A stretch of DNA of 7,174 nt from Microbacterium sp. (GCA_003248845.1 QFPD01000099.1:1-7174), one strand, 5' to 3'; numbered from the stretch's first letter, positions 1-6,962 are shown. Translations and numbers: made by a program. Notes: generated by a model from the sequence alone, not told the origin.

Positions 1-31
1 CCCTTCGTCGCCTCCCCCGCTGTGACGGGAA

Positions 32-138
32 TAGGATGATCGTAGCGCCCGCGTGCGGCGACGAGGCCCGACGTCCCCCCGGGGAGGACGGTCACCCCGT
101 CGGACCGAGGTGCCCGTTCACACCAAGGGAGGACGACC
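32..138 (+). promoter_or_regulatory. Probable sdh operon promoter and 5' leader
   Basis: No gene is supported in the first 138 bases. TAGGAT at 32-37 fits the actinobacterial TANNNT -10 pattern and would put a transcription start near 43-44, leaving a leader of about 95 nt. I see no convincing -35 element. The leader contains a hairpin at 72-90 (CGTCC pairing with GGACG, one C-A mismatch, two further C-G pairs) and a competing hairpin using 87-91 (GACGG) with 97-101 (CCGTC). The two share bases 87-90 and cannot form together. It ends in the strong ribosome-binding site AAGGGAGGA at 125-133, five bases before the GTG start of sdhC. The promoter call is inference from the hexamer alone. Confidence 0.35.
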
Positions 139-573
139 GTGTCTGCACCAGCACGCGTCACACCGTCGGTAGCCCAGACCACGTCGAAGACCCCGCGCGG
201 CACGCTGTACCGCGGCAACGAGGGCATGTGGTCGTGGGTCCTGCACCGCATCACCGGCGTCGCCATCTTCTTCTTCCTGCTCGTGCACGTGCTCGACACG
301 GCGCTCATCCGTCTCTCGCCGGAGGCGTACGACGCGGTCATCGGCACGTACAAGAACCCGGTCATGGGCATCGGCGAGGTCTTCCTGGTCGCCGCGATCG
401 CGTACCACGCCTACAACGGGCTGCGCATCATCGCCGTCGACCTGTGGCCGTGGGCGACGCGTCACCAGCGCCAGCTGTGGTGGGGCGTCATCGGCATCTG
501 GGCCGTGACCCTCGCCGGGTTCGCGCCGCGCCACCTCATGAACGTCTTCGCGAACGTGGGAGGGGGGCACTGA
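139..573 (+). CDS. sdhC: Succinate dehydrogenase cytochrome b556 subunit (SdhC)
   Basis: This is one of the two membrane anchors of complex II, which bind heme b and quinone and dock the SdhA-SdhB arm to the cytoplasmic membrane. The product has 144 residues, normal for the family. After a polar N-terminus, the family signature WSWVLHRITG lies at 31-40. Three hydrophobic segments follow at about 35-58, 75-98 and 112-130. The second carries H90-AYNG-LR96, the expected heme-ligand region (H-x2-N-G-x-R), followed by D101. The GTG start at 139 is chosen because AAGGGAGGA ends five bases upstream and the family-like sequence begins soon after. The stop overlaps the sdhD start by one base (TGATG at 571-575), so the two anchors are probably translationally coupled. 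Assignment as SdhC rather than SdhD rests on gene order and the HRITG motif. Confidence 0.95.
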   Translation: MSAPARVTPSVAQTTSKTPRGTLYRGNEGMWSWVLHRITGVAIFFFLLVHVLDTALIRLSPEAYDAVIGTYKNPVMGIGEVFLVAAIAYHAYNGLRIIAVDLWPWATRHQRQLWWGVIGIWAVTLAGFAPRHLMNVFANVGGGH

Positions 574-1064
574 TGTCTTTCGTCCACGATGCCCAGGAGC
601 GCGAGCTCGACGCGCACCTCGCCGACATCGCGGCGCCGCGCTCTCCGCGCCCGCGCGGCCGGGGGCGCAACCTCGAGAAGCTCGGCTGGCTGTACATGCG
701 CATCTCGGGTGTGCTGCTCGTCGTGCTCATCTTCGGCCACCTCTTCGTGAATCTCATGCTCGGCGAGGGCATCCACGGCATCGACTTCGCGTTCGTCGCC
801 GGAAAGTTCGCCAGCCCGTTCTGGCAGTGGTGGGACGTGCTGATGCTGTGGCTCGCGCTCATCCACGGCGCCAACGGCATGCGCACGATCGTGAACGACT
901 ACGTGACCGGCGCGACCACCCGCAAGGTTCTCGTCTGGGCACTGTGGGTGGCGGCCGGGTTCCTCATCCTCCTCGGCACCCTCGTCGTCTTCACGTTCGA
1001 CCCGTGCCTGGGCATCGAGAACTCGACGACCGACTGGCTGATCGAGATGTGCTCGGCCGTCTGA
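573..1064 (+). CDS. sdhD: Succinate dehydrogenase hydrophobic membrane anchor (SdhD)
   Basis: This is the second membrane anchor of complex II, 163 residues. A hydrophilic N-terminus of about 35 residues, rich in Arg and Pro near 22-32, precedes three hydrophobic segments at roughly 42-64, 84-106 and 117-141. YMRISG (41-46) matches the RxSG element at the start of the first helix. H98-GANG-MR104 in the second helix, followed by D109-Y110, is the expected heme/quinone region. The ATG at 573 overlaps the sdhC TGA and is preceded by a GGAGGGGGG ribosome-binding site about 5 nt upstream. The same frame stays open back to position 36 because stops are rare at this GC content, but that upstream part overlaps sdhC and is not credible protein. 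A 59-nt gap with no hairpin I trust separates it from sdhA. Confidence 0.94.
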   Translation: MSFVHDAQERELDAHLADIAAPRSPRPRGRGRNLEKLGWLYMRISGVLLVVLIFGHLFVNLMLGEGIHGIDFAFVAGKFASPFWQWWDVLMLWLALIHGANGMRTIVNDYVTGATTRKVLVWALWVAAGFLILLGTLVVFTFDPCLGIENSTTDWLIEMCSAV

Positions 1065-1123
1065 GCGGCATCCTGAGCGCTCTCGAGACGACGACGAAGT
1101 AAGAAGACGAAGGCAACCCTGAC

Positions 1124-2959
1124 GTGAGCACCGCGACCACCGCGCATCCCGAAGCCGTCCTGCGTGACGGCGTCTACTACCACGAGTTCGACATCGTCAT
1201 CGTCGGCGCCGGCGGCGCCGGCATGCGTGCCGCGATCGAGGCGGGCCCCGGCGCCCGCACAGCCGTCATCACGAAGCTGTATCCGACGCGCTCGCACACC
1301 GGTGCGGCGCAGGGCGGTATGGCGGCGGCGCTCGCGAACGTCGAAGAGGACTCGTGGGAGTGGCACACCTTCGACACCGTCAAGGGCGGCGACTACCTCG
1401 TCGACCAGGATGCCGCGGAGATCCTCGCCAAGGAGGCGATCGACGCCGTCATCGACCTCGAGAACATGGGGCTGCCCTTCAACCGCACCCCCGAGGGCAA
1501 GATCGACCAGCGTCGCTTCGGCGGTCACACCGCCGACCACGGCAAGACGCCCGTCCGTCGCGCCTGCTACGCCGCCGACCGCACGGGCCACATGATCCTG
1601 CAGACGCTGTTCCAGAACTGCGTCAAGCTCGGCATCAACTTCTTCAACGAGTTCTACGCTCTCGATCTCATCACGGTGAAGGATGCCGACGGCAACACCC
1701 AGGTCGCCGGCGTCGTCGCCTACGAGCTCGCGACGGGTGATCTCCATGTCTTCCACTCCAAGGCCGTCATCTTCGCGACGGGCGGGTTCGGGAAGATCTA
1801 CAAGACGACCTCCAACGCCCACACCCTGACGGGCGACGGCGTCGGCATCGTCTGGCGCAAGGGCCTGCCGCTCGAGGACATCGAGTTCTTCCAGTTCCAC
1901 CCGACGGGTCTCGCGGGCCTCGGCATCCTGCTCACCGAGGGTGCCCGCGGTGAGGGCGCGATCCTGCGCAACGCGTCGGGTGAGCGCTTCATGGAGCGCT
2001 ACGCCCCCACCATCAAGGACCTGGCCCCGCGCGACATCGTGGCCCGCTGCATGGTCAAGGAGGTGCTCGAAGGGCGCGGTGCCGGACCCCACAAGGACTA
2101 CGTCTACCTCGACTGCACGCACCTCGGTGCCGAGGTCCTCGAGACGAAGCTTCCCGACATCACCGAGTTCGCCCGCACGTACCTCGGCGTCGACCCCGTG
2201 ACCGAGCCGGTGCCGGTCATGCCCACCGCGCACTACGCGATGGGAGGCATCCCCACCAACAACAACGGTGAGGTGCTGCAGAACAACGACACCGTCGTTC
2301 CGGGCCTGTACGCCGCCGGTGAGTGCGCGTGCGTCTCGGTGCACGGCGCGAACCGTCTCGGCACCAACTCGCTCCTCGACATCAACGTCTTCGGCAAGCG
2401 CTCGGGTCGCAACGCCGTCGAGTACGTGCAGACGGCGGACTTCGTCCCGCTTCCCGAGGACCCGGCGAAGGAGGTCCGCGAGATGCTCGAGGGCCTGCGC
2501 AACAACCCGGGCACCGAACGCATCGCCGTTCTCCGCAAGACGCTGCAGGAGGAGATGGATGCCAACGCGCAGGTCTTCCGCACGGAGGAGACCCTGACCA
2601 ACGTCATGGGCACCATCCACGACCTGCGTCAGCGGTACAAGAACGTCCACGTCGACGACAAGGGCAAGCGGTTCAACACCGACCTGCTCGAGGCCGTCGA
2701 GCTGGGCTTCCTGCTCGACCTGGCCGAGGTGGTCGTGTTCTCCGCCCGCAACCGCAAGGAGAGCCGCGGCGGCCACATGCGCGAGGACTACGAGAACCGC
2801 GACGACGAGAACTACATGCAGCACACGATGGCCTACCTCACGGGCGACCCGCACTCGCCCGACCCCGAGGACCACATCCGCCTGGACTGGAAGCCGGTCG
2901 TGTTCACGAAGAACGAGGCGGGCGAATTGAACTACCCGCCGATGGAGAGGAAGTACTGA
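1124..2959 (+). CDS. sdhA: Succinate dehydrogenase flavoprotein subunit (SdhA)
   Basis: This is the catalytic subunit of complex II. It oxidises succinate to fumarate and passes electrons through covalently bound FAD to the SdhB iron-sulfur clusters. It has 611 residues, full length. The dinucleotide-binding fold starts at 22 with [13 protein letters not shown] (25-37). [10 protein letters not shown] (56-65) places the flavin-linking histidine at H58. Active-site residues by family comparison are H259 in FQFHPTG, R275 in TEGARGEG, H370 in PTAHYAMGG and R411 in [20 protein letters not shown] (546-556) is the conserved C-terminal-domain motif. No key residue is missing. The GTG start is supported by GAAGG at 1109-1113, 10 nt upstream, and by the short normal N-terminal extension before the FAD fold. 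The stop overlaps sdhB in a TGATG junction. Confidence 0.98.
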   Translation: MSTATTAHPEAVLRDGVYYHEFDIVIVGAGGAGMRAAIEAGPGARTAVITKLYPTRSHTGAAQGGMAAALANVEEDSWEWHTFDTVKGGDYLVDQDAAEILAKEAIDAVIDLENMGLPFNRTPEGKIDQRRFGGHTADHGKTPVRRACYAADRTGHMILQTLFQNCVKLGINFFNEFYALDLITVKDADGNTQVAGVVAYELATGDLHVFHSKAVIFATGGFGKIYKTTSNAHTLTGDGVGIVWRKGLPLEDIEFFQFHPTGLAGLGILLTEGARGEGAILRNASGERFMERYAPTIKDLAPRDIVARCMVKEVLEGRGAGPHKDYVYLDCTHLGAEVLETKLPDITEFARTYLGVDPVTEPVPVMPTAHYAMGGIPTNNNGEVLQNNDTVVPGLYAAGECACVSVHGANRLGTNSLLDINVFGKRSGRNAVEYVQTADFVPLPEDPAKEVREMLEGLRNNPGTERIAVLRKTLQEEMDANAQVFRTEETLTNVMGTIHDLRQRYKNVHVDDKGKRFNTDLLEAVELGFLLDLAEVVVFSARNRKESRGGHMREDYENRDDENYMQHTMAYLTGDPHSPDPEDHIRLDWKPVVFTKNEAGELNYPPMERKY

Positions 2960-3723
2960 TGACGCTCGTCGCCGACGATGCCGCCGTCGTGGAATCGACG
3001 GGCGAGGCCCCCATCCAGTCGTACCTCGTCACCTTCAACATCCGTCGTTTCGACCCCGAGGTCGACGCCGAACCGCGCTGGGTCGACTACGACGTCGAGC
3101 TGTACCCCACCGACCGCGTGCTCGACGCGCTCCACAAGATCAAGTGGGAGGTCGACGGGTCGTTGTCATTCCGCCGATCGTGTGCGCACGGCATCTGCGG
3201 CTCCGACGCGATGCGCATCAACGGCCGCAACCGTCTCGCCTGCAAGACGCTGATCAAGGATCTCGACATCTCGAAGCCGATCTACGTCGAGGCGATCAAG
3301 GGCCTGCCGCTGGAGAAGGACCTCATCGTCGACATGGAACCCTTCTTCGCGTCGTATCGCGAGGTTCAGCCGTTCCTCATCGCGAACTCGAAGCCCGAAG
3401 CGGGCAAGGAGCGCATCCAGTCGATCGCCGACCGCGAGATCTTCGACGACACGACCAAGTGCATCCTGTGCGCGGCGTGCACCTCGTCGTGCCCCGTGTT
3501 CTGGACGGACGGGCAGTACTTCGGCCCCGCCGCGATCGTCAACGCGCACCGCTTCATCTTCGATTCGCGCGACGACGCCGCGACGACCCGCCTCGACATC
3601 CTCAACGACAAGGAGGGCGTGTGGCGCTGCCGCACGACCTTCAACTGCACCGAGGCGTGCCCCCGTGGCATCGAGGTGACGAAGGCCATCGCCGAGGTCA
3701 AGCAGGCCGTCCTGCGCCACTGA
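2959..3723 (+). CDS. sdhB: Succinate dehydrogenase iron-sulfur subunit (SdhB)
   Basis: This is the electron-transfer subunit linking the SdhA flavin to quinone at the membrane anchors. It has 254 residues. The N-terminal ferredoxin-like domain carries the [2Fe-2S] ligands C75, C80, D83 and C95; Asp at the third position also occurs in E. coli SdhB. The C-terminal domain has KCILCAACTSSCPV (167-180), giving C168, C171, C174 and, near the end, C234 for [4Fe-4S]. C178, C224 and C230 are the [3Fe-4S] ligands. All expected ligands are present. The ATG overlaps the sdhA stop by one base, with GAGAGGAA about 7 nt upstream as ribosome-binding site, favouring coupled, equimolar synthesis with SdhA. 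It is the last gene of the operon; a stem-loop spans its stop codon. Confidence 0.98.
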   Translation: MTLVADDAAVVESTGEAPIQSYLVTFNIRRFDPEVDAEPRWVDYDVELYPTDRVLDALHKIKWEVDGSLSFRRSCAHGICGSDAMRINGRNRLACKTLIKDLDISKPIYVEAIKGLPLEKDLIVDMEPFFASYREVQPFLIANSKPEAGKERIQSIADREIFDDTTKCILCAACTSSCPVFWTDGQYFGPAAIVNAHRFIFDSRDDAATTRLDILNDKEGVWRCRTTFNCTEACPRGIEVTKAIAEVKQAVLRH

Positions 3724-3746
3724 GTGCGGGCCGCCGCCTCTCAGTG
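3718..3746 (+). terminator. Stem-loop over the sdhB stop, candidate operon terminator
   Basis: CACTGAG (3718-3724) pairs perfectly with CTCAGTG (3740-3746). After a small internal loop (T3725 against C3738-T3739), GCGG (3726-3729) pairs with CCGC (3734-3737) around the tetraloop GCCG. The stem thus has 11 base pairs and includes the last sdhB codon and the TGA. No U-run follows, so it is not a classical intrinsic terminator, although hairpins without a U-tract are often proposed as terminators or 3'-end stabilisers in actinobacteria. Its place between a finished operon and a gene with its own promoter supports the call. Confidence 0.45.
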
Positions 3747-3773
3747 CGTCGATGGCGCGGCATCCGTGCTCGA

Positions 3774-3785
3774 TATCCTGACAGC
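3774..3785 (+). promoter_or_regulatory. -10 element of a leaderless promoter for the YihY/BrkB gene
   Basis: TATCCT (3774-3779) fits TANNNT and is followed by exactly 6 nt before the GTG at 3786, which puts the transcription start on or next to the start codon. No Shine-Dalgarno sequence precedes the GTG (the last bases are TGACAGC). There is no clear -35 hexamer, which is common in high-GC actinobacterial promoters. The same arrangement recurs at the next two genes. Confidence 0.6.
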
Positions 3786-4982
3786 GTGAGCGACACACCC
3801 GAGCGGCCCGACGACGTCTGGCGCACCCGGTGGGAGCAGTCTCCGCTGCGCGAGCGGCTCGACGAGCCGATCGAACGCGCGACGCAGCTGACGCGCAAGA
3901 CGCTCGCCTGGTTCCCGGTTCGGGTGTGGCGCAACTTCCTGCGCAACAACGGATTCCTCCTCGCCGCCGCGATCAGCTATCAATCGCTGTTCGCGATGTT
4001 CTCCGCGATCTATACGGCGTTCGCCGTCGTCGGCATCTGGCTGGGCGGCAGCGCATCGGCCGTGTCCGGCCTCATCTCGATCATCAACTCCTACATTCCG
4101 GGCATCATCGGCAAGGAGGAGGGTCAGGGCCTCGTCACCGAGGCGGACGTGGCCGAGATCGCTCAGCGATCCGGCAGCGTCCTGGCCATCACCGGTGCCG
4201 TCGCCTTCGTCGTGGCGCTGTGGACCGCGATCGGGTTCGTCACGTTCACCCGTCGCGCCGTACGCGACATCTTCGGGCTGCCGTTCGACACCCGCAACTA
4301 CGTGCTGCTGAAAGCGCGCGACTTCCTCGCGGCGGCGATGTTCGGCCTCGCGCTGCTGGTCGGCGCCGCACTCGCCGGCGTCACGACAGGGGTGATCGAG
4401 GCGATCTTCGACTTCTTCGGCTGGAAGAGCTCGTCGGGATGGGTCTGGATCGCCGGCCGACTCGCATCGGCGCTCGTGGCCTTCGTCATCAACACGGCGG
4501 CCCTCGCCGCGCTCATCCGTTTCCTGACCGGCACCTCGCTGCGGTGGCGGCTCATCCTCCCCGGTGCGGCGCTTGGCGGCGGAGCGCTCGTCGTCCTCCA
4601 ACTCGGTGCGGGCCTCCTCCTCTTCTACTCCCCCTCCAATCCTCTGCTCGCCACGTTCTCGGTGTTCATCGGGTTCCTCCTGTGGTTCCGACTCGTCGGC
4701 ATCGTGATCCTCGTCGCGGCATCCTGGGTCGCCACCTCCGCTCGGGATGCCGACGTGCCGATGGTTCCGGTGACGGCCGAGGAGCGGCGACGTCAGGAGC
4801 AGGAGGCCTTGCTGCTCGCGGCGCGGGTGCGTGTGCGCGATGCGCACATCGCGCGCGCGGACGCGCCGTGGTGGGGCCGGTGGACCGCGACGCGCGACCT
4901 TCGGCGCGCGGAGGACGAGCTAGCGCGCCTCGAGGCGCGGGCCTCCGGCCGCGTCGACGGCGGTGTCGGCAGCCCTCGTTAG
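3786..4982 (+). CDS. YihY/BrkB family inner-membrane protein
   Basis: This is a polytopic membrane protein of 398 residues in the YihY/BrkB family, once misnamed ribonuclease BN; its biochemical role is not settled. A charged cytosolic N-terminus (1-55) ends in VRVWRNFLRNNGFLLAAAISYQSLFA, the hallmark start of the domain, with the A-x-S-Y-x-S-L-F-A pattern at 62-70. Hydrophobic segments lie at about 57-87, 130-155, 178-202, 218-245, 254-282 and 286-316, giving six membrane spans. Family-typical FTRRAVRDIFG is at 154-164 and YSPSNPLLATFSVFIGFLLW at 281-300. A hydrophilic Arg/Glu/Ala-rich tail (about 319-398) may form a coiled coil. The GTG at 3786 is chosen because a TANNNT hexamer sits 6 nt upstream and upstream codons in this frame overlap sdhB. 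No substrate can be inferred from the neighbours. Confidence 0.9.
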   Translation: MSDTPERPDDVWRTRWEQSPLRERLDEPIERATQLTRKTLAWFPVRVWRNFLRNNGFLLAAAISYQSLFAMFSAIYTAFAVVGIWLGGSASAVSGLISIINSYIPGIIGKEEGQGLVTEADVAEIAQRSGSVLAITGAVAFVVALWTAIGFVTFTRRAVRDIFGLPFDTRNYVLLKARDFLAAAMFGLALLVGAALAGVTTGVIEAIFDFFGWKSSSGWVWIAGRLASALVAFVINTAALAALIRFLTGTSLRWRLILPGAALGGGALVVLQLGAGLLLFYSPSNPLLATFSVFIGFLLWFRLVGIVILVAASWVATSARDADVPMVPVTAEERRRQEQEALLLAARVRVRDAHIARADAPWWGRWTATRDLRRAEDELARLEARASGRVDGGVGSPR

Positions 4983-4991
4983 GCTGTTGCG
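4980..4991 (+). promoter_or_regulatory. -10 element of a leaderless promoter for the exonuclease III gene
   Basis: TAGGCT (4980-4985) fits TANNNT and lies exactly 6 nt before the GTG at 4992. Its first three bases are the TAG stop codon of the upstream YihY/BrkB gene, so one triplet serves as stop codon and promoter core. The intervening GTTGCG is not a ribosome-binding site, so translation would rely either on a leaderless transcript or on coupling to the upstream gene only 9 nt away. Confidence 0.55.
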
Positions 4992-5825
4992 GTGCCACGC
5001 AATCTCCGCCTCGCTTCCGTGAACGTCAACGGCATCCGCGCCGCCGTCCGCAAGGGCATGCGGGAGTGGCTGGATGCCGCGGACGTCGACGTCCTGACCT
5101 TGCAGGAGGTGCGTGCCGAAGCCTCCGACCTCGCAGCCGCGCTCCCCGGTTGGCACGTCGTGAACGACGAAGCTCTCGCCAAGGGGCGAGCGGGCGTCGC
5201 GATCGCCACCCGGGAGCCGATCGACCTCTGGCGCGTGGAGCTCGGCGACGACACCCTCGACTCCAAGGGGCGGTGGGTCGAGGCTGATGTCCAGGTGGCC
5301 GGTCAGACGGTCACCGTCGTCAGCGCCTACGTCTTCACGGGCGAGGACGGAACACCCAAGCAGGATGCGAAGTACGCGTTCCTCGACGCGATGACGACGC
5401 GGATGCCGCAGCTCGGACCCCTCGCAGTCATCACGGGCGATCTCAACGTCGGCCATCGCGAACTCGACATCCGCAATTGGAAGGGCAACGTCAAGAAGGC
5501 AGGCTTCCTGCCGCGCGAGCGGGCCTACTTCGACCGCTTCCTCGGCGCCGCAGGCGAGACCGTGACGGGCGTCGACGGGTCGACCGGCCCCGGCCTCGGC
5601 TGGGTCGATGTCGGCCGACGCTGGGCGGGCGAGGTCGACGGGCCCTACTCATGGTGGTCGAACCGCGGCAAGGCCTTCGACACCGACACGGGATGGCGCA
5701 TCGACTACCACCTCGCAACGCCGGCGCTCGCGGAGCGTGTCGTGGACTATCGCATCGTGCGCGCCCCGTCATGGGACACCCGCTGGAGCGATCACGCCCC
5801 CGTCGTCGCCGACTACGCCTTCTGA
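4992..5825 (+). CDS. xth: Exodeoxyribonuclease III / AP endonuclease (Xth family)
   Basis: This is a Mg-dependent DNA repair nuclease of the endonuclease/exonuclease/phosphatase fold. Family members cut 5' to abasic sites and remove 3' blocking groups and 3' nucleotides. It has 277 residues, close to the E. coli enzyme. The expected motifs appear in order: NVNGIRAA (11-18), LQEV with metal ligand E39 (37-40), GRWVEADV (93-100), Y113 in VSAYVF, GDLN with D150 and N152 (149-152), W221-W222 in the YSWWS loop, RIDYHLAT with D238 (236-243) and the C-terminal SDHAPV with D267 and catalytic H268 (266-271). All catalytic positions are intact. The GTG start places NVNGIR at its normal distance from the N-terminus. 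It lies 9 nt after the YihY/BrkB stop and could also be co-transcribed with that gene. Confidence 0.95.
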   Translation: MPRNLRLASVNVNGIRAAVRKGMREWLDAADVDVLTLQEVRAEASDLAAALPGWHVVNDEALAKGRAGVAIATREPIDLWRVELGDDTLDSKGRWVEADVQVAGQTVTVVSAYVFTGEDGTPKQDAKYAFLDAMTTRMPQLGPLAVITGDLNVGHRELDIRNWKGNVKKAGFLPRERAYFDRFLGAAGETVTGVDGSTGPGLGWVDVGRRWAGEVDGPYSWWSNRGKAFDTDTGWRIDYHLATPALAERVVDYRIVRAPSWDTRWSDHAPVVADYAF

Positions 5826-5863
5826 CCGCGGCCGGCGGTGACCGCGTCCCGGCATCCACTCAA

Positions 5864-5875
5864 TAGACTGAAGGG
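5864..5875 (+). promoter_or_regulatory. -10 element of a leaderless promoter for trpS
   Basis: TAGACT (5864-5869) fits TANNNT and is followed by 6 nt (GAAGGG) before the ATG at 5876. The GAAGGG is purine-rich but directly abuts the start codon, too close to act as a normal Shine-Dalgarno site, which supports a leaderless transcript. No convincing -35 is visible in 5830-5850. The 50-nt gap has no T-box-like or Trp-codon leader; there is no room for one. Confidence 0.6.
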
Positions 5876-6880
5876 ATGACCAAGCCCCGCCTCTACTCCG
5901 GAATGCAGCCGTCCGCCGACTCCCTCCAGATCGGCAACTACATCGGTGCGCTCCTGCAGTGGCGGGATCTGCAGGATGCCTACGAGGCGTTCTTCTCCGT
6001 CGTCGACCTGCATGCGCTCACTCAGCCGAACGACCCCGCGGAGCTGCGCGAGAAGACTCGCCGGACGGCCGCGCAGTACATCGCCGCCGGCATCGAGCCG
6101 TCGAAGTCGACCCTGTACGTCCAGTCGCACGTGCGCGCGCACGCGGAGCTCGCCTGGATCCTCTCGACGATCACCGGCTTCGGCGAGGCGAGCCGGATGA
6201 CGCAGTTCAAGGACAAGTCGGTGCGCTACGGGACCGATGCGACGAACGTCGGCCTGTTCACTTACCCCGTTCTGATGGCCGCCGACATCCTGCTCTATCA
6301 GACCGACATCGTCCCGGTCGGCGACGACCAGAAGCAGCACGTCGAGCTGACGCGCGACCTCGCTGAGCGGTTCAACTCGCGCTACGGCACGGCGTTCACG
6401 GTGCCGATCCCCGTCATTCAGAAAGAGACCGCGCGCATCTACGACCTGCAGAACCCGACCGCGAAGATGTCGAAGTCGGCCGAGTCGGACGCCGGTGTTC
6501 TGTGGCTCCTCGACGACCCCTCCGTTTCGGCGAAGAAGATCATGCGCGCCGTGACCGACAACGACGGCAGTGTCCGCTACGACCGCGAGTCGAAGCCGGG
6601 GGTCTCGAACCTGCTGACGATCTACGCGGCCCTCACCGGCCGCCAGATCCCCTCGATCGAGGATGAGTACGCCGGTCGCGGCTACGGCGACTTCAAGAAG
6701 GGTCTCGCCGAGGTCGTCGTGAACGAGTTCGGGCCGGTGCGTCAGCGCGCGCTCGAGCTGCTGGCCGACCCCGCAGAACTCGACCGGGTGCTGGCATCCA
6801 ACGCGACGCGCGCCGACGAGGTCGCGGACGCCACCCTCGCCGACGTGTATGACAAGGTCGGTCTCCTCCGCCGGGGCTGA
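5876..6880 (+). CDS. trpS: Tryptophan--tRNA ligase (TrpRS)
   Basis: This class I aminoacyl-tRNA synthetase charges tRNA-Trp with tryptophan in the cytoplasm. It has 334 residues, the usual bacterial length. The N-terminal Rossmann domain opens with [20 protein letters not shown] (7-26), the family form of the HIGH region; Q18 sits where many class I enzymes have His, a position that is Thr in the E. coli enzyme. [11 protein letters not shown] (39-49), [15 protein letters not shown] (101-115) and [12 protein letters not shown] (130-141) follow, with D137 at the tryptophan-indole recognition position. [22 protein letters not shown] (147-168) is the conserved active-site helix region. KMSKS (197-201) is the ATP-binding loop. 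The helical anticodon-binding domain fills the C-terminus. The ATG start leaves only six residues before the conserved YSGMQP. Neighbours are unrelated in function. Confidence 0.97.
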   Translation: MTKPRLYSGMQPSADSLQIGNYIGALLQWRDLQDAYEAFFSVVDLHALTQPNDPAELREKTRRTAAQYIAAGIEPSKSTLYVQSHVRAHAELAWILSTITGFGEASRMTQFKDKSVRYGTDATNVGLFTYPVLMAADILLYQTDIVPVGDDQKQHVELTRDLAERFNSRYGTAFTVPIPVIQKETARIYDLQNPTAKMSKSAESDAGVLWLLDDPSVSAKKIMRAVTDNDGSVRYDRESKPGVSNLLTIYAALTGRQIPSIEDEYAGRGYGDFKKGLAEVVVNEFGPVRQRALELLADPAELDRVLASNATRADEVADATLADVYDKVGLLRRG

Positions 6881-6890
6881 CTCCGCCGGG
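6866..6890. repeat. 10-bp direct repeat around the trpS stop codon
   Basis: CTCCGCCGGG occurs at 6866-6875 and again at 6881-6890, a period of 15 bp. The first copy encodes the last trpS codons and the second begins right after the TGA. It looks like a small local duplication and has no clear function. Confidence 0.7.
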
Positions 6891-6920
6891 TAGGCGCTGC
6901 TTCGGCATCCATGCCGGTGG

Positions 6921-6954
6921 GCGTCACTGGTCGCTGCGCGTCACTGGTCGCTGC
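6921..6954. repeat. Perfect 17-bp tandem duplication downstream of trpS
   Basis: GCGTCACTGGTCGCTGC is present twice head to tail, at 6921-6937 and 6938-6954, with no mismatch and no third copy. It lies in non-coding DNA between trpS and the 17-bp inverted repeat. I recognise no binding-site or element family. A recent slippage duplication is the simplest explanation; a tandem binding site is possible. Confidence 0.9.
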
Positions 6955-6962
6955 ACCAACGC

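Noticed and set aside
36..572. Upstream extension of the sdhD frame to an ATG at 36
   Set aside because: This part overlaps sdhC throughout and reads as Arg/His-rich nonsense. The ATG at 573 has a ribosome-binding site and begins a normal SdhD.
899..2875. A 658-codon open frame on the minus strand opposite sdhA
   Set aside because: Its translation is low-complexity, rich in Val/Asp/Leu/Arg/Glu, with no domain. It is the usual antisense shadow of a GC-rich gene whose plus-strand product is unmistakably SdhA.
3205..3207. Asp (D83) in place of a Cys [2Fe-2S] ligand in SdhB
   Set aside because: Asp at this ligand position is also seen in E. coli SdhB, so it is not a defect.
3144..3785. Upstream extension of the YihY/BrkB frame into sdhB
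   Set aside because: It overlaps the conserved C-terminal two-thirds of sdhB and is Arg-rich shadow sequence. The GTG at 3786 has a promoter hexamer at leaderless spacing.
5825..5846. Small hairpins after the exonuclease III stop (5825-5829 with 5835-5839, or 5827-5831 with 5842-5846)
   Set aside because: Each has only five pairs, they are mutually exclusive, and no U-tract follows; ordinary for GC-rich spacer DNA.
5926..5940. LQIGN in TrpRS lacking the first His of the class I HIGH motif
   Set aside because: That position varies in TrpRS; the E. coli enzyme has Thr there. The rest of the active site, including KMSKS, is intact.
6903..6916. CGGCAT-CC-ATGCCG inverted pair as the trpS terminator
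   Set aside because: The 2-nt gap forces the stem to open to five pairs, and no U-run follows. It is better explained as a chance extension of the recurrent GGCATCC motif.
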